The translations under genes and the position numbers were made by a program. From positions 61,798-125,797 of the forward strand of contig VFJS01000005.1 in NCBI GenBank assembly GCA_009885955.1: DNA of 64,000 bases, in the 5' to 3' direction. A model generated the notes under the pieces. The model did not search any database, was not told the origin of the DNA, and saw only the letters and a program-made list of their open reading frames with translations. Each line of letters begins with the position of its first letter. Positions within the stretch are counted from its first letter, which is position 1. Below are positions 56,926 through 64,000 of this stretch, piece by piece. The stretch is from Spirochaetia bacterium (lineage in GTDB: Bacteria > Spirochaetota > UBA4802 > UBA5550).

Positions 56926-58704
56926 TTAGCCTGAAAATTCATAAACATTTTTTTTAATTAAAAATTGCCCAAGTAAACCTTTTGAACTTGAAAAGGTATA
57001 AATATTTTTTTTATCTGATAAAATTATATTTTTTTCTGAAGCAGAAATACCAATTTTTGAATCATTATTTTTTGCTAATAGTACATTCGCCATAGTGATA
57101 GACTTTTCAAGGCCATCACCTCTTTCAAAATTGACAACTTCATCCGGCTGTGCATACTGCCCCGGCCCATAAATTGAATCATTGTCCATCGCATTTAATT
57201 TATTATAAACGTCTTCAATTGAAAAATTATTAAAATATTGTATTGAGACTGGATTTCTTTCAACTGAAGCTTTTATAAAATAGGGCCATTCCTTATCTTT
57301 GCAATATCGGCCTGCGAAAAACGTCAGATTGGCGGTAACAGATTCGCTTCTTTTTGATTCTAAATATTCAACTATCCATTCTCTGTTAGTGTTAATTGAA
57401 TCGGGTATATCAATTTTATCACCTGAAATAAATTTTTTGGCATTTGTTATAGGGAGTTTGGCTTTTGTACATGCAAAATTCTTCAAATCAGTAATAAAAT
57501 CATTTATTACTGGAATATTGTTTAATTCACTTTTCCAGAAATCCAGACTCTCTTCATTATTACAGCAGGCTTTATTTTTATTCAATTTTTTTTCAAGGTC
57601 ATTGTAGATGTATCTATCTTGATGTTGAGTTAGATCAAAATCATCCATATCTATTTCTTCAAGAAGTTTATTTCTTGATGTATCATCGATTCTATTTTTA
57701 CTGTTATGTTCATATTCAAATAGCTTTTCTGCTGTTATATAAAATTTCTGGCCTTTGCCCTTGTGTTGAAATTGAAAATATTTTCGATACGTGCTGTTGA
57801 CCCTGAGGAAATTTATTAAAATTTCACCATCAATTGCAATATGTAAGTAATCATCAAGAACAGAAATAAATTTTTTATATTTATTTTGATTTATTGACGC
57901 TTCTTCATATAAAGTGTGAATTACTCCAGAAATATGGCTGACATATGTCACATTTTCATTTTCCAATGCTCGCCTAGCTTTGTCGGTTAATATTGTCCCG
58001 TTATACCACATACGCTTTGTTAGTATACGCCTGTTATTTGATAATACCCCATCTCCAAGGGTCAAAAAATTTTGAGAGTGGAGAGGCGTTCCTATTATAA
58101 AAATTTCCTCAAGTGGAATATTTAACACAATAAACATTGCTGCGGCATATAACGCGGAAAGAGACACACATTCTCCAGCACCGGTTTTATGATGTTTTTT
58201 ATATTTAAAGGCATCCATAGCTTCAATAGTTTCAGTTTTCCAATATGGGATAACATTACTATTATATTTATCCAATCCGAAGTGTTTTCTGATATCTATT
58301 GAAAAATAATATTTGTCGCCTTCATATCCGAATAATGCATTTGATTCAGATAAAGCATCCATGGAAATGAATTCATTGAATCTTTCAATTTCGATTTCTT
58401 TTGTTGTCAATCCCCATGTATCGAGATCCAGATTAAAGGTATAATTATCCATGATATACTGTTTTAAACGATGCAATTTTTTATTCAAAGGCATCTGGCC
58501 AACTTCTTTGAACCATGGATCTTTTTTCCATTCCCATATCCTTGGGGAAATAATATTTGCTAAAACCATTGAATATAATAGTTCAGGAAAAATAAACAGC
58601 TCCATATCAGACATAGTAAATGCAGAAGAATACATCTCCCAATCCCTTTTATTGCTTGATATAGTATGATCTTCAGTTATGTTTGATTTCAATTTTTTCA
58701 CCAA
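56926..58704 (-). CDS. Transglutaminase-like protein of unknown role
   Basis: 592 residues, cytosolic by sequence (no signal peptide). A transglutaminase-like core is suggested by GAGECVSLSALYAAAMF (Cys179), followed by TPLHSQNFLTLGDGV (His209 with Asp218), the C-H-D order of that fold, and a start segment with WFKEVGQMPLNKKLHRLKQYI. Near residues 525-545 a further pattern, PDEVVNFERGDGLEKS, resembles the usual Gly-Asp-Gly start of another such domain. Middle residues (about 330-410) are acidic and Asn-rich. It overlaps the sanA gene by 32 bases. I cannot tell if it is a protease, amidase or crosslinking enzyme. Confidence 0.6.
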   Translation of the reverse strand: MVKKLKSNITEDHTISSNKRDWEMYSSAFTMSDMELFIFPELLYSMVLANIISPRIWEWKKDPWFKEVGQMPLNKKLHRLKQYIMDNYTFNLDLDTWGLTTKEIEIERFNEFISMDALSESNALFGYEGDKYYFSIDIRKHFGLDKYNSNVIPYWKTETIEAMDAFKYKKHHKTGAGECVSLSALYAAAMFIVLNIPLEEIFIIGTPLHSQNFLTLGDGVLSNNRRILTKRMWYNGTILTDKARRALENENVTYVSHISGVIHTLYEEASINQNKYKKFISVLDDYLHIAIDGEILINFLRVNSTYRKYFQFQHKGKGQKFYITAEKLFEYEHNSKNRIDDTSRNKLLEEIDMDDFDLTQHQDRYIYNDLEKKLNKNKACCNNEESLDFWKSELNNIPVINDFITDLKNFACTKAKLPITNAKKFISGDKIDIPDSINTNREWIVEYLESKRSESVTANLTFFAGRYCKDKEWPYFIKASVERNPVSIQYFNNFSIEDVYNKLNAMDNDSIYGPGQYAQPDEVVNFERGDGLEKSITMANVLLAKNNDSKIGISASEKNIILSDKKNIYTFSSSKGLLGQFLIKKNVYEFSG

Positions 58705-59320
58705 GATATTTAGGTTGTTTTTTTATTATGTACACATCAATGATTGCTTTTGTTTTAGCAAGATATTCCCTGAGTATTGTTTTTATTCCTTCAACAATGT
58801 CAACATCATTTGCGTTAAAACCAACTGCATGTATCCCAAACTTTCTAGCAATAAATACAGCCCTCTGATTATGAAATTTTTGAGATATTATTGTAAAACT
58901 CGTCATACCAAAAACCTTGTTTGCTCTTATAATGGAGTCAAGAGTTCTGAAACCGGCAAAATCAAGATAAATAGAGTCTGATGGTATGCCGCTATTAATA
59001 AGATCTATTTTCATAATTTTTGGTTCATTATAATTTTTATCACTATTATCACCGCTGGCAATTATGTATTTTATTTTTCCTGATTTATATAGTTTTACAG
59101 CGGCCTGGAGTCTGTTGGAATAAAAGCTGTTATATTCACCTTTTTTAAAATATTTGCTTGTCCCAAGTATAATCCCAGCTTTATTAACAGGCAAAAATAA
59201 TGGGCTATCAAACAAATATTTTTCAGAAAAAATATTAATATGCAGATTCGCTATTAGTATCGCAATTATTGATAATAAAAATAGAGGAATAAATAATTTA
59301 TATATTATTTTTTTTATCAT
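58673..59320 (-). CDS. sanA: SanA-type DUF218 membrane protein
   Basis: 215 residues: one N-terminal membrane helix (about 6-27), then a DUF218 domain with AGIILGTSKYFKKGEYNSFYSNRLQAAVKLYKSG, YIIASGDNS, the LDFAGFRTLDSIIRANKVF segment and FTIISQKFHNQRAVFIARKFGI. This matches SanA, a protein known for effects on vancomycin permeability and envelope integrity; its biochemical function is not known. The ATG at 59320 follows a T-rich stretch. It ends inside the start of the transglutaminase-like gene, so they are translated together. Confidence 0.9.
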   Translation of the reverse strand: MIKKIIYKLFIPLFLLSIIAILIANLHINIFSEKYLFDSPLFLPVNKAGIILGTSKYFKKGEYNSFYSNRLQAAVKLYKSGKIKYIIASGDNSDKNYNEPKIMKIDLINSGIPSDSIYLDFAGFRTLDSIIRANKVFGMTSFTIISQKFHNQRAVFIARKFGIHAVGFNANDVDIVEGIKTILREYLAKTKAIIDVYIIKKQPKYLGEKIEIKHN

Positions 59321-59390
59321 AGTTATAATTTCATTTCCATTTCATAATTTTTATAAATACATTGAGGGCCTAAAAATATTAAAAAAATAT

Positions 59391-59442
59391 TTAAGTATAG
59401 TTTGAACATTATTATGATCACAAACCCTGTGGCTATACTTAA
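59391..59442 (-). terminator. Terminator after the small exported-protein gene
   Basis: On the minus strand TTAAGTATAG at 59433-59442 pairs perfectly with CTATACTTAA at 59391-59400, with a 32-base interval that itself folds (GTTTG/CAAAC), and a run of seven T follows. This fits a rho-independent terminator after the gene ending at 59491, before sanA. The stem is AT-rich. Confidence 0.5.
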
Positions 59443-59490
59443 CCTATTTTTTTTCACTATATTTGTTCAACGTAACGTAAATAATTGGAA

Positions 59491-60000
59491 TTAATAAACC
59501 AGATACATATCGATTGTATCATTATTATTGTCATCAAATAATATTATTCGAATATTTTTGAATATATAAATTTTCCCATATTCGTTTTGAATTTGATAAA
59601 TCTCATTGTTCCCATAATTAAAAATAAAATAATTGATTCCTTTGTCAAGACTTACAGCGTCGTTTGTTACTCTGCCATGATTAAATCCGATTACCGCTGT
59701 TACTAAATCTTTATATGACAATAGTATGATATGATTATTTTCAGATAAAATAATCATATCATACTTTATTTTTAGCGGTACCTTTATGTTAAACACTTCT
59801 TCAAGAAGTTCCTTTCTTTTATTGAATTTTATGATTTTCAATTCTTTACTATTAAATTTTTTCACCGCTTCTGATGCAGGTTTATTGATAACAAAACCTT
59901 CTGCCCCAAGACCTGGAACAATAAGGGAGGGATCGATTATTATCATTTCTGCAGAACTATAAAATAAAAGAAATAACCCAATTGTTGTAAATTTCAGCAT
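59491..60000 (-). CDS. Small exported protein of unknown function
   Basis: 169 residues with a signal peptide (MLKFTTIGLFLLFYSSAE). The first mature segment, IDPSLIVPGLGAEGFVINKPASEAVKKF, is distinctive, and the remainder is strand-rich (HIILLSYKDLVTAVIGFN, NYFIFNYGNNEIYQIQNEYGKIYIF). It ends with an acidic NNNDTIDMYLVY. No domain recognised. It is the last gene after mnmG-rsmG on the minus strand, 31 bases after rsmG, and probably shares that transcript. Confidence 0.68.
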   Translation of the reverse strand: MLKFTTIGLFLLFYSSAEMIIIDPSLIVPGLGAEGFVINKPASEAVKKFNSKELKIIKFNKRKELLEEVFNIKVPLKIKYDMIILSENNHIILLSYKDLVTAVIGFNHGRVTNDAVSLDKGINYFIFNYGNNEIYQIQNEYGKIYIFKNIRIILFDDNNNDTIDMYLVY

Positions 60001-60031
60001 GTTCTATTTGATGTTTTAATATTATAATACA

Positions 60032-60748
60032 CTAATTATTTTTTCTTTTTGATTCTCTTATAATCACTGAATTTCTTCTCGGAAATTGAATACTCAAAGG
60101 TTCTATTTTTTTAAATAAAAGCCCGTTCATTATCTTCATGCCGTCAATTGTATTATTTTCTACAGCTGCCAGACCGAGGTCAGCCGCATGTTTCAATGTT
60201 TTAACATCTAAAGCAGTTATATTTTTTTCAGAATAAATATATAAAAACCCTCCGATAGCAAGGAAAGGGGCACCCAATTCCAAATTGTAAAATGTATTTC
60301 CTGTCGCTCTGGAAAAAACCCATTGTATTTTTTCGCGGAATTGATTGCTTCTCCCTGCATTTTCCAGTCTGAGGCAAAGGGGGGTAATATTTCTAAGGGC
60401 CAATTTTTTTTTTACTATATCCAGGAATTGTATTTTTTTGTTGTTTGAATCAATGAGATATCCGAAAAAATCAGGGTAATAAATTGCAATTGGTATTCCC
60501 GGAATGCCGGCACCGGCCCCCATATCAATAAAAAATGTTCCACGTGGAACATTTAAATTAATTATTGGATTTATACTCTCAATAATTAATGTTCTAATAA
60601 TATCTTTAATATTTTGCAGGCCGGTGAGATTGAATTTTTGATTATAAATATTGATTAGATCCGCATATTCGATAATTTTATTAGTTTGTTCTGAAGTAAT
60701 AGTTGAATTTAAACTATTGATATAAGCAGTTAAATCATTTATATTCAT
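60032..60748 (-). CDS. rsmG: 16S rRNA (guanine527-N7) methyltransferase
   Basis: RsmG/GidB methylates G527 of 16S rRNA, and loss causes low-level streptomycin resistance in other bacteria. The SAM-binding [21 protein letters not shown] (about residues 72-92) and the FSRATGN segment are intact. Total 238 residues. It overlaps the mnmG stop by 14 bases, the common gidA-gidB pairing seen near origins. The DNA coding its NVPRGTF segment (just before the SAM loop) is also a parS palindrome, so this region is under two constraints. Confidence 0.95.
   Translation of the reverse strand: MNINDLTAYINSLNSTITSEQTNKIIEYADLINIYNQKFNLTGLQNIKDIIRTLIIESINPIINLNVPRGTFFIDMGAGAGIPGIPIAIYYPDFFGYLIDSNNKKIQFLDIVKKKLALRNITPLCLRLENAGRSNQFREKIQWVFSRATGNTFYNLELGAPFLAIGGFLYIYSEKNITALDVKTLKHAADLGLAAVENNTIDGMKIMNGLLFKKIEPLSIQFPRRNSVIIRESKRKNN
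60536..60551. promoter_or_regulatory. parS: parS centromere-like site inside rsmG
   Basis: The 16-mer TGTTCCACGTGGAACA is a perfect palindrome and differs at one position from the B. subtilis parS consensus TGTTNCACGTGAAACA. The symmetric form is the standard ParB-binding site in several other bacteria. The symmetry extends three more bases each side (60533-60554). It lies within rsmG, about 26 kb from dnaA, the usual origin-proximal setting for parS. parA/parB are not in the window. Recognition is strong; binding is not proven. Confidence 0.9.
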
Positions 60749-62621
60749 CGTTCATTTGCCGGCTGTGCCTATTTAATGTTTCTAAATAAATGACTATTAT
60801 TGATATTGCGCTAGGATCAACACCGGAGATCCTCATTGCCTGCCCAATTGTTCTGGGATTTATTCTTTTTAGTTTTTCAAGCGCTTCCTTTCTGAGTCCT
60901 TTTAATAGATTGTAATCAATATCATCCGGTATAAGTCTGTTTTCCATTTTTTCGATTTTTTCGATTCTCTGCAAATCCCTGCTTATATAGCCTTCATATT
61001 TAATTTCCATCTCGATAATTGCAGAAGACTCCTCATCAACATCTTCTTTAAGTACTTTTAATATATTAAATATTTTAATTTCAGGTCTTTTTAAAATCTT
61101 TCCTAAATTGACTTTCCCGTGTATTGATTGGGAAGAATTATTTGAAAAGTTCATTGAATTGGTATCATCAATAACAATTGTAGTCTCTTTGATTTTATTG
61201 ACTACTCCATTGATTTTTTTGTATTTCTCTATCATTGATTCGTATTTACTACTGTTTAATAAACCGATTTTATTGCCATATTCCATCAATCTTTTATCTG
61301 CGTTATCTTGCCTTAGTATCAGTCTATGTTCAGCCCTTGAAGTAAACATTCTATAGGGTTCCATTGTCCCCTTTGTCACTAAATCATCAATTAAAACGCC
61401 AATATACGATTCAGATCTTTTCAAAATCATTGGGTTCTGCCCAAGAATTTTTAATACCGCATTAATCGCAGCCATTAGTCCTTGTGCGGCAGCTTCCTCA
61501 TAGCCCGATGTCCCGTTAATCTGCCCGGCATGATATAACCCTGAAATTTTTTTGGTTTCAAGTGTTGGTTTAAGTTCAGTTGGCGGGATAAAATCATATT
61601 CAACCGCATATGCAGGCCGCATTACATCAGCATCTTCCAGACCTGGAACTGTTTTAATCATTTCAAGCTGAACATCTTCAGGCATAGATGTTGAGAATCC
61701 ATTAATGTAATATTCACTTGTATCAAGGCCCTCAGGTTCTAAAAAAAGCTGATGCCTTGGCTTGTCTGAAAATCTAATAACCTTATCCTCAATTGACGGG
61801 CAGTAGCGTGCGCCAACCCCCTTAATGGCGCCTCCGTACAAAGGAGATCTATGGATGGAGTTTTTTATCAAACAGTGAGTTTGTTCAGTAGTATAGGTTG
61901 TCCAGCATAGTATTTGTTTGTTTAATATTTTATCAGTTGAAAATGAGAATGGCGCTGGCTTGTCATCGGGATATTGGGGAATGCATTTTGAAAAATTAAT
62001 CGTATTCCCATTTATTCTTTGAGGGGTGCCTGTTTTTAATCTGTATACCGGGAAACCAAGTTCTATCAGAGAGTCTGATAATTTTTCCGCGGAGAAATCC
62101 CCAAGCCTGCCGCATGATTCTGTATAATCACCAATGTGTATCAGGCCTTTAAGAAACGTACCAGTGCATAATATTACGGCTTTACTGGTATATACCCTTT
62201 GTCTTTTAGTGAATATCCCTTTAACTACAGGCCCATCAGTCAGTATTTTTTCAGCGATATCCTGAATGATAGTTAGATTTTTTTGCTTCTCTAAAACATG
62301 TTTCATCCGGAGCTGATATTTTTTTTTATCAGCCTGTGCACGCGGAGACCAGACTGCGGGCCCATTGCTTCTGTTCAGCATTTTGAAATGTATTCCGGTT
62401 TCATCTATAGCCGCAGCCATTTCTCCTCCGAGAGCATCAATTTCCCGAACGAGGTGGCCTTTTGCCAATCCCCCAATAGCTGGATTGCAACTCATTTGAG
62501 CTATCGTATCAATATTACCAGTAAGGAGTAAAGTGCTGAGGCCCAATCTTGATGCACAAAATGATGCTTCAACACCAGCATGACCACCGCCAATAACAAT
62601 TATATCAAAATCTATTTTCAT
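60735..62621 (-). CDS. mnmG: tRNA uridine-5-carboxymethylaminomethyl modification enzyme MnmG
   Basis: FAD-dependent partner of MnmE that modifies wobble uridine 34 of tRNAs. The N-terminal FAD motif [26 protein letters not shown] is followed by [34 protein letters not shown], and [21 protein letters not shown]. The C-terminal MnmE-binding helical region ends [21 protein letters not shown]. Length 628 is typical. It is followed by rsmG with a 14-base overlap. MnmE is not in the window. The MnmC-like methyltransferase at 1825 could act in the same modification route. Confidence 0.96.
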   Translation of the reverse strand: MKIDFDIIVIGGGHAGVEASFCASRLGLSTLLLTGNIDTIAQMSCNPAIGGLAKGHLVREIDALGGEMAAAIDETGIHFKMLNRSNGPAVWSPRAQADKKKYQLRMKHVLEKQKNLTIIQDIAEKILTDGPVVKGIFTKRQRVYTSKAVILCTGTFLKGLIHIGDYTESCGRLGDFSAEKLSDSLIELGFPVYRLKTGTPQRINGNTINFSKCIPQYPDDKPAPFSFSTDKILNKQILCWTTYTTEQTHCLIKNSIHRSPLYGGAIKGVGARYCPSIEDKVIRFSDKPRHQLFLEPEGLDTSEYYINGFSTSMPEDVQLEMIKTVPGLEDADVMRPAYAVEYDFIPPTELKPTLETKKISGLYHAGQINGTSGYEEAAAQGLMAAINAVLKILGQNPMILKRSESYIGVLIDDLVTKGTMEPYRMFTSRAEHRLILRQDNADKRLMEYGNKIGLLNSSKYESMIEKYKKINGVVNKIKETTIVIDDTNSMNFSNNSSQSIHGKVNLGKILKRPEIKIFNILKVLKEDVDEESSAIIEMEIKYEGYISRDLQRIEKIEKMENRLIPDDIDYNLLKGLRKEALEKLKRINPRTIGQAMRISGVDPSAISIIVIYLETLNRHSRQMNDEYK

Positions 62622-62913
62622 TCTTTTATTATTAATTGTATTTTAATACATTAATATTTTAATTACATAATACTAATAAGTATTATTCATGTCACATCAT
62701 TTTTATTCAATGATAAATCGTTTTTTTGGTAAAAATAATTAAAATATTTTTTGAGTGAGATGAATAATGAAGAGAGTAGTAAAATAATTCTACTAAAAAA
62801 TTAAACAATAGATTGACTAAGATACTTATGCAAATTAATATCAACATGAAATAAATATTTTATTTTCCAGAATTCAATTAATGAAAAATTCTTATGAATA
62901 AATGGAGTCTATT

Positions 62914-63801
62914 ATGTTAACTTTTTTGCCAGATATTCTACTTGGATTTTGTTCAGCCATCCTTTTCATATTGAATACTTTATTCAGTGTCACTATTTTA
63001 ATGATAGTAGCTCTATTAAAGGCAATCATTCCAATAAAATTCATAAGAAAAATATTTAGTGAATGGTTGGTAGGTATAGCTGAAAATTGGGTATTCTTAA
63101 ATAATTTTTTTTTGAGTATTACTACAAAAGTAAATTGGGTAGTGGAAGGTCTTGAAGGTCTTAAACCTCATGGATGGTATTTAGTAATTTCAAATCATCA
63201 ATCAAATCTGGATATTGTTATTCTTCAAAAAATTTTCTATAAGAAAATCCCATTCCTAAAATTTTTTTTAAAAAAGGAATTATTCTGGGTTCCATTTTTA
63301 GGTCTTGCCTGGTGGGCCCTTGATTTCCCATTTATGAAACGGTATTCAAAAGAGTATTTGAAAAAAAATCCAGATCAAAAAGGGAAAGATATAGAAACTG
63401 CAAAAAAAGCCTGCGAAAAATTTAAGATGATGCCGATTTCAATTGTAAATTTTCTAGAAGGAACCAGGTATGAGTATACTAAAGCGCAAAATCAAAATTC
63501 GCCATTTAACCATCTCCTGAAACCAAAAGCTGGTGGAATCGGATTTGTTCTTTCAACAATGGGGAATTATTTGAATAATATTATTGACGTGACAATTGTA
63601 TATCCAAATGGAAAAAAAAGTCTTTGGGATTTTTTATGTAATAGAATACGAGAGGTTAGAATAAAAGTTGATATAATACCAATAAATGAAAAATTACTGG
63701 GTGATTATGTGATGGATGATAAATTCAGGGAATATTTTCAGGAATGGGTATTGAATTTGTGGCATCGTAAGGATAAGATTATTGATGATTTAAATCATTA
63801 A
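62914..63801 (+). CDS. YihG-like 1-acyl-sn-glycerol-3-phosphate acyltransferase
   Basis: PlsC-superfamily acyltransferase of the YihG group. N-terminal membrane helices (about residues 5-45), then the HX4D catalytic motif in ISNHQSNLDIVIL, FFLKKELFWVPFLGLAWWALDFPFMKRYS, and the second motif NFLEGTRYEYTK; LKPKAGGIGFVLSTM is the third. This makes or remodels phosphatidic acid or related lysophospholipids. Start at ATG 62914 because GGAG (62904-62907) lies six bases upstream; the ATG at 62902 would include that site. The 280-base gap before it holds no gene. Confidence 0.9.
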   Translation: MLTFLPDILLGFCSAILFILNTLFSVTILMIVALLKAIIPIKFIRKIFSEWLVGIAENWVFLNNFFLSITTKVNWVVEGLEGLKPHGWYLVISNHQSNLDIVILQKIFYKKIPFLKFFLKKELFWVPFLGLAWWALDFPFMKRYSKEYLKKNPDQKGKDIETAKKACEKFKMMPISIVNFLEGTRYEYTKAQNQNSPFNHLLKPKAGGIGFVLSTMGNYLNNIIDVTIVYPNGKKSLWDFLCNRIREVRIKVDIIPINEKLLGDYVMDDKFREYFQEWVLNLWHRKDKIIDDLNH

Positions 63802-63816
63802 TAAACGTGAATGACG

Positions 63817-63854
63817 CATGAATATACCATAACAGCTGTTATAGTATATTCATG
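63817..63854. terminator. Long hairpin after the acyltransferase gene
   Basis: Two 19-base arms meet at 63835/63836 with one mismatched pair. The central part is ATAACAG-CTGTTAT and the outer ends are CATGAATATAC and its complement. It lies 15 bases after the acyltransferase stop, before a fragment that reads toward it from the other strand, so it could end transcription from both sides. Confidence 0.6.
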
Positions 63855-63912
63855 GAATTTTTCAAATGTATTTGTTAACATATTTATAATATTTTTGTAA
63901 CTACTCAGCTCT

Positions 63913-64000
63913 TCAGCTTTGAAAATCCAAATATATCTGTCTACCGATCATGATCTGATAAATAGATTCAATAACATTTAAGCCCTGTTTTCTGACAGTC
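63913..64000 (-). CDS. Partial 3' end, possible transposase fragment
   Basis: The minus strand is open from the window edge to a TGA at 63913-63915, reading TVRKQGLNVIESIYQIMIGR and then QIYLDFQS. The RKQGLNVIESI stretch resembles the very C-terminus of some DDE transposases (IS66-like ends carry RKQG-type segments), but 28 residues are too few to be sure. The gene would start beyond the window. Confidence 0.25.
   Translation of the reverse strand, partial: TVRKQGLNVIESIYQIMIGRQIYLDFQS

Overview
This is a chromosomal window from a low-GC (roughly one-third GC), motile, two-membraned bacterium. Lipoprotein signal peptides, outer-membrane-type beta-barrels, a Slt-type lytic transglycosylase and a MotA/MotB stator all point to a diderm. 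Several traits together suggest a member of the Spirochaetota: an XPB-type helicase, LysM and FecR envelope proteins, repeated PP2C/RsbU-like phosphatases, HDOD and HD-GYP proteins, and ispE-tRNA(Gln)-prs-rplY-pth synteny. That placement is an inference; no rRNA is present to fix it. Almost all genes are ordinary chromosomal genes with homogeneous AT-rich composition. No intact mobile element, CRISPR array or phage is visible; only the last ~90 bases may hold the end of a transposase.

Layout. 0-5.7 kb: unknown spirochete-like protein, MnmC-like methyltransferase, acylphosphatase, DUF218 protein, and a flavodoxin/ArsC-like fusion followed by a rubredoxin too short to be caught by simple ORF calling. 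5.9-14.2 kb: DinG helicase, aldehyde dehydrogenase, membrane PP2C phosphatase, motB-motA (reversed order) and an unusual HATPase-like/HDOD protein. 14.5-19.4 kb: metallo-beta-lactamase-fold hydrolase, exported protein, Slt lipoprotein, FecR protein. 19.5-23 kb: ispE, tRNA-Gln(UUG), prs, rplY and pth, the last with altered catalytic residues. 23.1-27.7 kb: an envelope cluster mostly on the minus strand (HEAT-like lipoprotein, a 57-aa cysteine protein, an exported propeller-like protein with no standard start codon, and a LysM lipoprotein), then ileS.

30.8-44.8 kb: glycosyltransferase-like protein, XPB-like helicase, beta-barrel, then the replication-origin region: DnaA-box-rich AT-rich DNA, dnaA, dnaN, recF, dciA (DUF721), remB (DUF370), gyrB and gyrA all on the plus strand, followed by a gamma-carbonic-anhydrase-like protein and a DUF2156 protein. 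44.9-54.1 kb (minus): RluA-family pseudouridine synthase, glpD, an Hpt phosphotransfer protein, rhomboid protease, REC-GAF-HD-GYP regulator, VWA-FHA membrane protein and a TPR/beta-barrel protein. 54.3-56.9 kb (plus): macrodomain hydrolase, pyrF, REC-PP2C phosphatase. 56.9-62.6 kb (minus): transglutaminase-like protein, SanA, exported protein, rsmG and mnmG. A perfect parS palindrome lies inside rsmG. The end of the window has a YihG-like acyltransferase.

Functionally the window combines the replication initiation/segregation core (dnaA locus plus parS) with signalling proteins (two PP2C phosphatases, HD-GYP, Hpt, HDOD, FHA) and envelope proteins. The best leads are the parS in rsmG, the Pth homologue lacking canonical active-site residues, the gene apparently starting at ATT, the degenerate ArsC-like fusion beside rubredoxin, and the HATPase-HDOD fusion.
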